From Arctic95D-9 sp035967665 (lineage in GTDB: Bacteria > Verrucomicrobiota > Verrucomicrobiia > Verrucomicrobiales > DEV007), in the NCBI GenBank assembly GCA_035967665.1, contig JAYWLB010000060.1, positions 1-64,000 of the forward strand: a stretch of 64,000 nucleotides of DNA, written 5' to 3'. The position numbers and the translations under genes were made by a program. The notes under the pieces are model-generated. The model worked only from the letters and a program-made list of their open reading frames with translations. It searched no databases and was not told where the DNA came from. How positions within the stretch are numbered: the first letter of the stretch is position 1; the number at the start of each line of letters is the position of its first letter. Positions 8,998 through 17,214 of this stretch are shown in pieces.

Positions 8998-9006
8998 GGG
9001 GGGGGG
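8998..9006. repeat. G9/C9 homopolymer tract in the leader of the pilus operon
   Basis: Nine consecutive G residues on the plus strand (C9 on the coding strand) lie 24 bp upstream of the pilT start codon, between that start and the AT-rich divergent promoter region. Tracts of this length are prone to slipped-strand length change in other bacteria. Confidence 0.6.
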
Positions 9007-9095
9007 AATCTGGTTAAAATATAATATTATTATTAAATCTACCATAGTAATCATAAAATAAAAGGAAATGTTTTTAAAAAATGTGAAATTTATGG

Positions 9096-9123
9096 TTGAT
9101 ATTAAGGTGTTATTAATTATAAT
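9096..9123 (+). promoter_or_regulatory. predicted promoter of the secretin gene
   Basis: TTGATA (9096-9101) and a perfect TATAAT (9118-9123) are separated by 16 bp. They lie 24 bp upstream of the secretin ATG, inside a very AT-rich divergent intergenic region. This is the best sigma-70-like promoter in the window. The predicted leader is only about 15-20 nt long. Confidence 0.65.
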
Positions 9124-9127
9124 AACT

Positions 9128-9149
9128 ATGACATTTATTATAAAGTCAT
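9128..9149 (+). promoter_or_regulatory. palindrome overlapping the secretin start codon
   Basis: ATGAC (9128-9132) pairs with GTCAT (9145-9149), and inside it TTTAT pairs with ATAAA. Together they form a near-perfect palindrome that covers the A and T of the start codon. No Shine-Dalgarno sequence is visible. It could be an operator just downstream of the -10, or a weak hairpin limiting translation. Confidence 0.35.
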
Positions 9150-11505
9150 GAAAAACACACTTCTTGTTATATTAATCACAGCCCTCCTTGGTGGAGGTAT
9201 CGCGGAGGCGCAGCTGGGACGACAAATGTCGCTCAGCAATTCGCCTGCCTACGAAGGGGCCGCAGCTTCTCTAAGAGGAGCTCCCTCCCGGCCCTATAAC
9301 TTCTCAAAAGCCGTCCTCAGTGACGTCATGAGATTAATGGCTGAAGATGCCGGTATCGGCTTCTTTGGACTTCCCGACGGGGTGGGAGGTACCGACAAGC
9401 TCGTTACCTTTACAATCACCGCGAGTCCATTTGTGGCTCTCGAGACATTGGCAAAGGCCAATGGAATTGCCCTGATCTATGAGAGCGGCATTTGGTACTT
9501 GCGTCCTGCAAACGACCAGGAGCTCATCGGGCGAATCTACGAGATCAATTACAATGCTCAGGAACTCGTTACCAAGAGCAGCTCGGGCGGGGGGACTTCC
9601 GGTTCGTCCACTTCAAGTGGTGCTGGCAGCGGCTCTTCAGGAGGTTTGAGTCTTCAGGGATCTCCTGATTTCTTCGTTACAGAGCCTTCCAGAATTCTTG
9701 AAGACATCCAAAATCTGCTCAGTATTCCCACGACGGGAAGCGGCGCTACCTTTGCTCCGACTACTTCCGTGGACAGTATCAGCTCGTTGCCGATTCCCAT
9801 TGGTAACTTTCAGCAAGGTTCCGGCGGGTCTATCCAGAGCGGCGATTCAACTGACTCCGGTGCCGGATCCGCCAAAGTTATCTGGAACAGTGATTCGAAC
9901 ACGCTCTACGTGATCGCAACACGCCAGCAGCATCAGTGGATCGAAGCTTATCTCGCATCGGCAGACCGCCCGCAGGCTATGATTGCGGTTGAAGTCAAAT
10001 TCCTCGAAACAAGCCGGGACCCAAGTTCCGATTTCGGAATCGACTGGGATGGTGCGCTTGGATCGAGCGGGCTTGAGGCGAACCTCTCGGGCGCCAGCGG
10101 TCCTGCTAATTTGGCCAGCCTCGGTGGATACTCGCTTCCAACAGCTGTCTTGAGCTACTCTGATTTGAATCTCAAACTCCGCTCGATTTACAATGACAGC
10201 CGGACCCGGTCCGTTTCTTATCCGCGCATGGTCACTCTCGATAACCGCGAAGTTTCCTTCCGCAGTGTTGTCAATCAGCCAGTCCTTGGTTCAAGCGCGA
10301 GCACCAGCCTCGGAGCCGGTGCCACGGAGACCTCTTCTATTGAGTATCTCCCCATTGGAACGGTCATCAACGTGCTTCCCAAGCGCATGGCTGGTGACAA
10401 GATTCTTCTCAACGTTTCAGTGACGGTTTCCGATATCATCGGAACAGAGGTCATCAATGGAAACCCGTTTCCAATCGCGACCTCACGTGTTTACACTGCA
10501 CCGCTAACGGTGAAAAGCGGTTACACCGTTGCCATCAGCGGGCTGGATGCGGCGCGGACTTCGGAAGCCGAGCGCGGAGTGCCGGTTCTCGGAAAGCTCC
10601 CTATTCTCGGAAACGCGTTTCGTCGTAAGCAGAAGGATCGCTCACGCCAGCACCTCATGATGTTGATCACACCGGTCTCGATGGACGGTGGAACCAACGG
10701 CCTCACCAAGAAGCCGATCATCAAAGAGCCGTGGGCGACCGGTCCTGCTGACTACTCAAAGTCTCCTCTCTACGACGGCCCGGCCCGTACCAACAAAGAT
10801 CTCCCTGCGCATCGAGATGAAAAGGCATACGAGGTGAGTGACGTTCCTGATTTCACGGCCGTCCCCGTGAGCCGGAAAACAAGCCAGACATTCGGCATGA
10901 AGAGTGAAGCCAGCACCGAGCCGATGGTGGCGAATGCTGATGATCGTCAGGTGGGTTCCAACTCCAGCATGATCAAAACAGCACCTCTTCCGACCGCGGA
11001 CCCTGCCAACACACCCATGATTGTTGATGCTCCGATGGCTCAGGCAATGCCGGTTGATGAAGCTCCGGAGAAGGAAATGCCCAAGGCCGCTCCAGCGCCA
11101 GCTCCGGCTCCGGCAGCTGATCAGACCCCTGCACCAGCACCGGCAGTAGCTAAAGCTGACGCAACTCCTGAGCCTGAGAAGGCAGTGACACTTGAAGATG
11201 CACCGGAAGTGGACTCCGGAAAAGTTTCCGAGCTCAAGTCCTCGGTTGGAAAACTCGTAGAGCAGATTGATGCGATTCCCGGTGGTGAGGGAAAACTTTC
11301 ACCTGATGATGCTCAAATCGTCTCGAATGCCTACGACGAATCTCAGAAGCTTCTCTCCGAAGTGGACAAAGTTCGCGGAGACAAAAGCCGTCCTCTTCAG
11401 GGAGACCTCGGTGATGTCTGGTGGGATTTGATCAATCTGAAAACGAAAGTGGTGAAACTCGGTCGCCGCTCTCCTGAGAGTCTTGCCTTGAAAGAAGGCG
11501 AGTAA
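9148..11505 (+). CDS. secretin (PilQ / Amuc_1098 family) with long C-terminal extension
   Basis: 785 residues. It starts with a signal peptide (MKNTLLVILITALLGGGIAEA). Residues about 50-130 form an STN/N0-like domain. A Gly/Ser-rich linker lies near 150-170, an N1-like ring domain around 240-290, and the secretin beta-barrel domain at about 278-515. The latter includes VEVKFLETSRD, EYLPIGTVINVLPKR and the terminal VPVLGKLPILGNAFRRK plus LMMLITP segments typical of the family. A further ~270 residues are unusual: an Ala/Pro-rich stretch of PAPAP repeats (about 645-670) and a charged helical end. It forms the outer-membrane gate for the pilus and is divergent from the rest of the machine. Confidence 0.9.
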   Translation: MKNTLLVILITALLGGGIAEAQLGRQMSLSNSPAYEGAAASLRGAPSRPYNFSKAVLSDVMRLMAEDAGIGFFGLPDGVGGTDKLVTFTITASPFVALETLAKANGIALIYESGIWYLRPANDQELIGRIYEINYNAQELVTKSSSGGGTSGSSTSSGAGSGSSGGLSLQGSPDFFVTEPSRILEDIQNLLSIPTTGSGATFAPTTSVDSISSLPIPIGNFQQGSGGSIQSGDSTDSGAGSAKVIWNSDSNTLYVIATRQQHQWIEAYLASADRPQAMIAVEVKFLETSRDPSSDFGIDWDGALGSSGLEANLSGASGPANLASLGGYSLPTAVLSYSDLNLKLRSIYNDSRTRSVSYPRMVTLDNREVSFRSVVNQPVLGSSASTSLGAGATETSSIEYLPIGTVINVLPKRMAGDKILLNVSVTVSDIIGTEVINGNPFPIATSRVYTAPLTVKSGYTVAISGLDAARTSEAERGVPVLGKLPILGNAFRRKQKDRSRQHLMMLITPVSMDGGTNGLTKKPIIKEPWATGPADYSKSPLYDGPARTNKDLPAHRDEKAYEVSDVPDFTAVPVSRKTSQTFGMKSEASTEPMVANADDRQVGSNSSMIKTAPLPTADPANTPMIVDAPMAQAMPVDEAPEKEMPKAAPAPAPAPAADQTPAPAPAVAKADATPEPEKAVTLEDAPEVDSGKVSELKSSVGKLVEQIDAIPGGEGKLSPDDAQIVSNAYDESQKLLSEVDKVRGDKSRPLQGDLGDVWWDLINLKTKVVKLGRRSPESLALKEGE

Positions 11506-11551
11506 ACGCTCTCGAAAACAATTTTCCTTGGGGAAAAACAAGAAGTGGACT

Positions 11552-11588
11552 GCTGTCCTGTGGCGAAAGCCGCAGGGCAGCTTTTTTG
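11552..11588 (+). terminator. intrinsic terminator of the secretin gene
   Basis: A 13-bp stem (GCTGTCCTGTGGC with GCCGCAGGGCAGC, two G-U pairs) closes a GAAA tetraloop and is followed by a run of six T. It begins 46 bp after the secretin stop. Confidence 0.88.
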
Positions 11589-11668
11589 TTGTCGGGACAT
11601 CGCCTCAGGTTACAAATTTGAACGCGTTTTGTATCCGCAGGTCATAGGAAATTGCGTATCATTCCATC

Positions 11669-12334
11669 ATGTCGATTCCTCCAGACCTGCCCCGGCGCTC
11701 AGTTTCCCGCCAGCCGCCCGCATTGCCGACTGATCATCGTCGTGAGCAGTGGGGCCTCGCCATGAAAGACAATCTCGCTCTTCTCGTAGGAGCGGTCGTG
11801 ATTGCCTGGGGATTGCAAATCGCCGACCTCGTCACCTTCAGTTTCCTCGACAATTTCGGGATCAAGCCTCGCACCCTTTCCGGATTGTTCGGCATTCTCG
11901 CCGCTCCGTTTTTGCACGGGGGATTTGGTCACCTTCTTTCGAACACGCTCCCGTTTCTCATGTTGGGAGGCATCGTCCTCATCGGGGGGCGGAAGCTCTT
12001 TGTCGCGATTTCACTTTTCATTATTGCGATCGGCGGGGGGGCGTTGTGGACGGTCGGGCCCGGCGGAACCAATCACATCGGGGCGAGCCTGCTCATCTTC
12101 GGCTACCTCGGTTTCCTCCTCGCACGCGGTGTCGTCGAGAAATCCACTTTCTGGATCGTCGTTTCCGTTATTGTGCTTGTCCTCTATGGCGGAATGCTCG
12201 CCGGAGTCCTCCCCGGTCAGGAGGGGATCTCGTGGCAGGGACACCTCTTCGGATTCATCGCAGGTGTGATCGGGGCGCGTGTTCTCCTCACCGGCGAAAG
12301 CCGTAAGAAGCTCACGGGGACGTCTCTTCTTTGA
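11669..12334 (+). CDS. rhomboid family intramembrane serine protease
   Basis: 221 residues with about six membrane helices. The rhomboid signatures are intact: HxxxN in the second helix region (H88 and N92 in GHLLSN), catalytic Ser140 in HIGAS, and catalytic His192 in WQGHLFGF. It should cleave transmembrane substrates within the inner membrane; the substrate is unknown. The start at 11669 gives a 31-residue basic, proline-rich N-terminus; an ATG at 11762 is an equally possible start just before the first helix. It is convergent with recQ and overlaps its 3' end by 23 bp. Confidence 0.85.
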   Translation: MSIPPDLPRRSVSRQPPALPTDHRREQWGLAMKDNLALLVGAVVIAWGLQIADLVTFSFLDNFGIKPRTLSGLFGILAAPFLHGGFGHLLSNTLPFLMLGGIVLIGGRKLFVAISLFIIAIGGGALWTVGPGGTNHIGASLLIFGYLGFLLARGVVEKSTFWIVVSVIVLVLYGGMLAGVLPGQEGISWQGHLFGFIAGVIGARVLLTGESRKKLTGTSLL

Positions 12335-14471
12335 ACTCGCGGATCGCTTCCAGAAAAGGTGCGAGATAGCGTTTCGCTTTCACTTCGCCAATACCGTTGA
12401 TTTTCTTCGCGTGCTCTTCAGTGACGGGCCGGATCCGGGTCAGAAATTCGAGCACCTGATTGCTGAAAATCACGTAGGGCGGAATCTTTCCCGCCTCGTT
12501 GGCGAGCCGGGTTCGCACTTCCTTGAGCTTGTCGAAAAGATCTTCGTCGAATGCGAGCTCCTCAAGCCCCGTCATGTCCTGATCCGTTGTCGTTCTCTTC
12601 ACGAGTCGACGCTGGTCGGGCCACGACATTGTGAAATCCCGATTTCCCGTCATCGCCTCGGTGCCGCGTTTTGTCAGTGACATAAGCGGGTAGGGAGTCT
12701 TTCGGATCATGACGAGTCCCGCCTTTTCCAATTCGGTAAGGAGAGCAAAAACATAGGAAGAACCGTGCTCTTTTAAAATCCCGTGCGTCGAGAGCTTATC
12801 GAGACGTGCCGCCGCGAGATCCTGCGATTTGCTGCCCGTTAGCATTTGCACAATCTTTCCTTTGCCGAAACGACCTTCCCAGTCTCCCGAGCGCGTTCTC
12901 CCGCAGGTTCGTGCCACGCCACTGAGCGCTTTCTGCACGATTGTAAATTCCTCGTCGGTCGGCTCCCTCCGGTCGGAGTCCGCAGTGTCGTCGCAGATAT
13001 CGCAGCTGCCGCAAGGGGAGGCGTCCGGCTCGCCGAAGTAATCGAGAATCCACTCCTGACGACAGGTTGAATGGTCGTAGCAAAACTTGATAACCGATTC
13101 GAGCTTGAGGTTGTCGCGTCGCTGCTTCTCTTTCAGTGCGTCGAAGTCCAGCTCAATGTCCTTTTCGGTCAGTTCCGGACGGCTCAGGCGCGTCCCCCGT
13201 TTGCGTTCGCCGGGAACATCAAATCGCTCGAGGTAATTTTGCCTGACCAATGCAGAAATGGCACTGCCGATCTGCATCGTGTTTTTCACGTTCAGCATGT
13301 CGGCGAGATCCTTGATCGAGATCGTAACGCCTTTGTTCTCCCTGCCGCTGAGTCGATGAATCGCCGCGTAGAGATCCAGAATAATGTCCGGAGTGGGATT
13401 GTTCCCGTCGATGAAAAACTGCTGTGTCCGCGTGTCCGCAAAGTTGAAGAGCAGGTTGCATTCCGCCGGTTCCCCGTCACGACCGGCACGACCCGCTTCC
13501 TGATAGTAGGCCTCGACGCTGCCGGGAATATCAAAATGCGCCACGAAGCGAACATCCGCCCGGTCGATCCCCATTCCGAAGGCATTCGTCGCCACCGCGA
13601 CATCGTACGTCCGGTTCAAAAACATATTCTGAGCCCACTCCCGATCGCTGTCAGCCATTCCACCGTGATAGGCGACGAGCTTCACCCCCTCGGCTGAAAG
13701 CGAGGCGCTCACTTCCTCGACCCGCTTCCGGGTGGAGCAGTAGATGATTCCCGTTCTCTGGTTTTTGACCAACTCATGAAGCCGGTCATATTTCTGTCGA
13801 TGCCCCTCACAATGAGTCACCTTCAGGCTCAGGTTGGGGCGTTTGAAACCGCTGATCGAAACCATCGGATCCCGCAGCTTCAGCACCTTGAGAATGTCCG
13901 CCCGCACGTCCGGTGTCGCTGTTGCGGTGAAAGCCGCTGTCTGAGGGTGACCCAGTTGTTCGACCGCCTCCGAGAGGCGCAGGTAGTCGGGCCGGAAATC
14001 ATGTCCCCACTGGCTGAGGCAGTGCGCTTCGTCCACGGCAAAAAGTGCGATGGGGAGGCCGCGTAAAGCATCGATAAACGCCCCGCTGCGAAAGCGTTCC
14101 GGTGCCACGTAAACCAGCTTGTATTTGCCCGCCGAAATGTCGCGGAGCCGCTCTCCCTGTTCTCCCGGCGAAAGGGTGCTGTTGATCATCGTCGCGGGAA
14201 TCCCTTTGCGAATCAGGCTGTCGACCTGGTCCTTCATCAGCGCGATGAGCGGGCTCACGACAAGGGTGACCCCCTCCATCACCATCGCCGGCAGCTGATA
14301 ACAGAGCGATTTACCGCCGCCCGTAGGCATCACCGCGAGGGTGTCCTGACCCGCGAGAAGTGACGAAACCACTTCCGCCTGACCCGATTTGAACTCACCA
14401 AACCCGAAGTGCTTTTCAAGCGCTTCGAGAGGATCGCGAATCAAGTCTTTATCGGCGGCAAACAAAGTCAT
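12312..14471 (-). CDS. recQ: ATP-dependent DNA helicase RecQ
   Basis: 719 residues, longer than E. coli RecQ (about 610). Helicase motifs are clear: Walker A TGGGKSLCYQL near residue 50, DEAHCLSQWGHDFRPDY near 145, FTATATPDVR, and motif VI with YYQEAGRAGRDG. A RecQ zinc site with four Cys follows (FCYDHSTCRQ...CGSCDICDD), then a winged helix and a C-terminal HRDC domain (about 640-719). It unwinds DNA 3'-5' in recombination and repair. The divergent promoter region to the next gene holds a strong inverted repeat. Confidence 0.96.
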   Translation of the reverse strand: MTLFAADKDLIRDPLEALEKHFGFGEFKSGQAEVVSSLLAGQDTLAVMPTGGGKSLCYQLPAMVMEGVTLVVSPLIALMKDQVDSLIRKGIPATMINSTLSPGEQGERLRDISAGKYKLVYVAPERFRSGAFIDALRGLPIALFAVDEAHCLSQWGHDFRPDYLRLSEAVEQLGHPQTAAFTATATPDVRADILKVLKLRDPMVSISGFKRPNLSLKVTHCEGHRQKYDRLHELVKNQRTGIIYCSTRKRVEEVSASLSAEGVKLVAYHGGMADSDREWAQNMFLNRTYDVAVATNAFGMGIDRADVRFVAHFDIPGSVEAYYQEAGRAGRDGEPAECNLLFNFADTRTQQFFIDGNNPTPDIILDLYAAIHRLSGRENKGVTISIKDLADMLNVKNTMQIGSAISALVRQNYLERFDVPGERKRGTRLSRPELTEKDIELDFDALKEKQRRDNLKLESVIKFCYDHSTCRQEWILDYFGEPDASPCGSCDICDDTADSDRREPTDEEFTIVQKALSGVARTCGRTRSGDWEGRFGKGKIVQMLTGSKSQDLAAARLDKLSTHGILKEHGSSYVFALLTELEKAGLVMIRKTPYPLMSLTKRGTEAMTGNRDFTMSWPDQRRLVKRTTTDQDMTGLEELAFDEDLFDKLKEVRTRLANEAGKIPPYVIFSNQVLEFLTRIRPVTEEHAKKINGIGEVKAKRYLAPFLEAIREFKEETSP

Positions 14472-14507
14472 TTCGTGGTGTTACTATGAACAATATTTGA
14501 TGAAAAG

Positions 14508-14547
14508 CACTTCGAAAAGGAATCTATTTTTTCCTTTCCCCGAAGTG
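14508..14547. promoter_or_regulatory. inverted repeat in the recQ/oxidoreductase divergent region
   Basis: CACTTCG (14508-14514) and CGAAGTG (14541-14547) are perfect 7-bp arms, extended inward by AAAAGGAA with TTCCTTTC. The repeat fills the centre of the 99-bp divergent intergenic region and could be a shared operator or an RNA hairpin. Confidence 0.5.
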
Positions 14548-14570
14548 GCTGTCGGGTTACCCCATTGACT

Positions 14571-15692
14571 ATGGAAGATCTACGCATTGGCATTCTCGGT
14601 CATCGTTTTATGGGGCGGGCGCATTCAAATGGATGGAGCCAGACAACGAAGTTTTTCGATCCTCCCTACCGGCCGGTTTTGCAAGTCGCTTGTGGACGTG
14701 AAAAGGAAGATCTTCAGAAGTTCGCTGATCGCTGGGGCTGGGCGGAAATCGAGACCGACTGGAAACGGGTCATGGAGCGCGACGACATCGACGTGATCGA
14801 TATTTCCCTGCCGACTTTCATGCACGCCGAGACCGCGATTGCCGCGGCCGAAGCGGGAAAACACGTTTTTTGTGAAAAGCCGATCTGCAACAATTCAGAA
14901 GAGGCCAGAGCGATGCAGGCCGCCGCTGAAAAGGCCGGTGTGGTCCACTATGTGAACCACAATTACCGCCGCTGTCCCGCCGTCGCTCTCGCGAAAAAGA
15001 TGATCGATGATGGCGAGCTCGGGGAGATCTACCACTGGCGCGGGGCCTATCAGCAAAGCTGGCTCGTGAACCCCGGGCATCCCCTCGACTGGAAACTGAA
15101 AAAGGACACCGCGGGAGCAGGGCCGCTCTGGGATCTGGGTTCGCATGCGGTGGATCTCGCGCACTACCTCGTGGGGGATTTTGCCAACGTCACCTGTCAG
15201 GGGAAACAGTTCACTGAAGTGCGCCCTCTTGCTTCGGATCCATCGAAAACCGGAAAAGTGGAAGTCGAATGCGCTGCGCTCATGATGGGGGAGTTCAAGA
15301 ACGGCGCCCTCGCCACGATTGAGACAACCCGCTACGCGACGGGACGTCGCAACCGGCACACTTTCGAAGTTTATGGGAGCAAAGGGGCCCTCACCTGGGA
15401 CATGGAGAACATGAACCGTCTCAAGTTTTTCGACAACGGATCACCGGATCATCTCGTCGGATTCCGCGACATTCTCGTGACCGAGCGCTCTCACGAATAC
15501 GCCAACGCCTGGTGGCCTCCCGGTCACATCATCGGCTACGAACACGCCTTTGTGCACGCCTGCAATGACTTCATGCACGCGGTCAAAGAAGGCCGAAGTC
15601 TCGATCCCGATTTCACTGAAGGCATCAAGATCATCGAAGTGTTTGAGGCCGCCCTCAAGTCGATGGAGACAGGCGCGCGGGTGGTGTTGTAG
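14571..15692 (+). CDS. Gfo/Idh/MocA family NAD(P)-dependent oxidoreductase
   Basis: 373 residues from the ATG at 14571 (a TTG six bases upstream is possible). The N-terminal Rossmann fold has IGILGHRFMGRAH with the dinucleotide-binding glycines, and the signature EKPICNN (Glu-Lys-Pro) lies near residue 105. The C-terminal alpha/beta domain contains LWDLGSHAVDLAHYLVG, where the His is a likely substrate or catalytic residue. Members oxidise or epimerise sugars and inositols; the exact substrate cannot be read from sequence. It is monocistronic, followed by repeats. Confidence 0.88.
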   Translation: MEDLRIGILGHRFMGRAHSNGWSQTTKFFDPPYRPVLQVACGREKEDLQKFADRWGWAEIETDWKRVMERDDIDVIDISLPTFMHAETAIAAAEAGKHVFCEKPICNNSEEARAMQAAAEKAGVVHYVNHNYRRCPAVALAKKMIDDGELGEIYHWRGAYQQSWLVNPGHPLDWKLKKDTAGAGPLWDLGSHAVDLAHYLVGDFANVTCQGKQFTEVRPLASDPSKTGKVEVECAALMMGEFKNGALATIETTRYATGRRNRHTFEVYGSKGALTWDMENMNRLKFFDNGSPDHLVGFRDILVTERSHEYANAWWPPGHIIGYEHAFVHACNDFMHAVKEGRSLDPDFTEGIKIIEVFEAALKSMETGARVVL

Positions 15693-15703
15693 GCAAGGTG
15701 CGC

Positions 15704-15876
15704 GGTGCCCCTGAAGTAGAATAGGTTTTCAACCCGTTTTCGAAGCCTACCAGAGCGGAGGTATCGGCGGATGGGCTCCGGGCACGGGTTGGAAACCCAT
15801 GCTACAAAAACCGCCGCGTTGGCAGCATTAACGCTCGACCTAAGAGGGTTGGATCGAGCGTCCGACCCTGTTGCGT
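15704..15876. repeat. REP/BIME-like palindromic repeat, copy 1 (173 bp)
   Basis: First of two adjacent, nearly identical units. Each carries a GTAG tetranucleotide followed by a GGGTT...AACCC mini-hairpin (here 15716 onward) and an inverted partner ending in CATGCTAC at 15805. The whole therefore looks like two head-to-head GTAG-type REP sequences. A second nested palindrome, CGCTCGA...TCGAGCG plus GGTTGGA...TCCGACC, follows. No coding sequence is convincing here. Confidence 0.75.
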
Positions 15877-16045
15877 GGTGCCCCTGAAGTAGAATGGGTT
15901 TTTAACCCGTTTTCGAAGCCTACCAGAGCAGAGGTATCGGCGGATGGGCTTCGCGCACGGGTTGGAAACCCATGCTACAAAAACCGTCGCTTTGGCAGCA
16001 TTTACGCTCGACCTAAGAGGGTTGGATCGAGCGTCCAACCCTGTT
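15877..16045. repeat. REP/BIME-like palindromic repeat, copy 2 (169 bp)
   Basis: Second copy, differing from the first at scattered positions. The GTAG unit starts at 15889 and its inverted partner ends at 15978. The nested GGGTTGGATCGAGCGTCCAACCC palindrome is perfect in this copy. It ends a few bases before the ridA stop codon, so the palindromes may also end convergent transcripts. Confidence 0.75.
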
Positions 16046-16054
16046 TGGTTTTGG

Positions 16055-16435
16055 CTACTCCGCCTCAACGGCTACACACTCGATTTCGATGAGTGCGCCG
16101 AGGGGAAGGCCTGCCACCTGAACGGTGGATCGGGCCGGCTTATGATCACCGAAGGCTTCGGCGTAGAGTCCGTTTACGACGGGGAAGTCCGCCATGTCAG
16201 CGAGGAAAATGGTCGTCTTCATGATGTGGCCCAGCGAGGAGCCGGTTCCCGCGAGGACCGCTTTCATGTTTTCAAAAACCTGTCGGGTCTGGGCTTCGAT
16301 GCCACCGTCGACGAGTTTCATGGTCTCGGGATCGAGCGGGATCTGGCCCGAACAAAAGATGACTCCGTTCACTGTTGCTGCGTGAGAATAAGGGCCAATC
16401 GCATCTGGCGCTCCGGGGGTATTAATTATCTTCAT
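16055..16435 (-). CDS. ridA: RidA family enamine/imine deaminase
   Basis: 126 residues, the exact family length, from MKIINTPGAPDAIGPYSHA. The family features are present: GPYSHA near residue 15, FCSGQIPLDP, TTIFLADMADFPVVNGLYAEAF, and the C-terminal PARSTVQVAGLPLGALIEIECVA with the Arg that binds substrate carboxylates. RidA hydrolyses reactive 2-aminoacrylate made by PLP enzymes and protects them. It is transcribed alone, towards the repeats. Confidence 0.95.
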   Translation of the reverse strand: MKIINTPGAPDAIGPYSHAATVNGVIFCSGQIPLDPETMKLVDGGIEAQTRQVFENMKAVLAGTGSSLGHIMKTTIFLADMADFPVVNGLYAEAFGDHKPARSTVQVAGLPLGALIEIECVAVEAE

Positions 16436-16533
16436 CGGGGGAATATGTCCTCGCGAGGCAATTTTCCTAACAGAAATTTGGGACTGGTCTCATCCCGCGT
16501 TTGAACAATCCACGTCAGGGCGATCTCTCTGAT

Positions 16534-16582
16534 CCCCCGTGCAAAGTGCAGTGAGAGGGTGATCATTTTGCACTTTATGGGG
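16534..16582. promoter_or_regulatory. inverted repeat upstream of ridA and the ferritin-like gene
   Basis: AAAGTGCA (16543-16550) and TGCACTTT (16569-16576) are perfect 8-bp arms, flanked by CCCC and GGGG that extend the stem. It lies in the 270-bp divergent region between ridA and the DUF2383 gene. A regulatory or structural role is inferred. Confidence 0.45.
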
Positions 16583-16625
16583 TATTGTAAATGTTCCCTT
16601 TGAGTTCTCTTGCGGTTTGTAAATA

Positions 16626-16638
16626 ACTCATAATGAGT
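16626..16638. promoter_or_regulatory. 13-bp palindrome ACTCATAATGAGT upstream of the ferritin-like gene
   Basis: A perfect 6-bp inverted repeat around one A lies in an AT-rich segment about 70 bp before the DUF2383 start. It overlaps a -10-like CATAAT. This suggests an operator for the stress-related genes downstream; the regulator is unknown. Confidence 0.35.
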
Positions 16639-16705
16639 GGTTTACGTGTTCTGTTGTAGCGGCTGGAACGCTATCTGCACTCTAAAGGTGGCGAAAGTAA
16701 AAGCC

Positions 16706-17182
16706 ATGAACACCACGACTAATAACCCTCCATTTTCAGAAACGGACGCGAAAGCGATCGATCACTGCAACTCCCTTCTCCGCGGAGAGATCTCGGCGGT
16801 CGAGACCTACGGCCAGGCGATAGACAAATTTTCCAATGAGCCTGAGGTAGTCATTCTCAAGGCGATTCGCGACGATCATCGCAGAGCGGTTACCTATCTG
16901 ACCGATCGTATTCACAGCCTTCATGGTCTCGCAGAGACTTCACCGGGGGCCTGGGGTGCGACCACAAAGGCGATTCAGGCAACGGCCAACTTTTTCGGCG
17001 AGGACTCCGCGATTCGCTCTCTAGAGCAGGGCGAAGAACTCGGTCAGCAGGCCTACGAGTCGGCGATCAATGATGCCGACCTTGAGGAAGAGACGCGACT
17101 CATCGTTCGGGACCGCCTTCTCCCCATGGTCAATCAACACATCATCAGGCTTCAGACACTCTCAGAATCACTTTCTCAGTAA
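16706..17182 (+). CDS. DUF2383 (PA2169 family) ferritin-like four-helix-bundle protein
   Basis: 158 residues from the ATG at 16706; the longer frame upstream adds an unlikely Cys/Trp-rich start. The protein is all-helical, with Glu/His pairs spaced as in ferritin-like folds: LLRGEISAVETYGQAI, IRDDHRRAVTYLTDRI, LEQGEELGQQAYESA and MVNQHIIRLQTL. The function of the family is not firmly known; members often appear in stress regulons. The neighbouring superoxide dismutase gene starts 32 bp later, so the two probably form an oxidative-stress operon. Confidence 0.85.
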   Translation: MNTTTNNPPFSETDAKAIDHCNSLLRGEISAVETYGQAIDKFSNEPEVVILKAIRDDHRRAVTYLTDRIHSLHGLAETSPGAWGATTKAIQATANFFGEDSAIRSLEQGEELGQQAYESAINDADLEEETRLIVRDRLLPMVNQHIIRLQTLSESLSQ

Positions 17183-17214
17183 TCAGAATTCCAACCAGTA
17201 AAAACCAGTAACCT

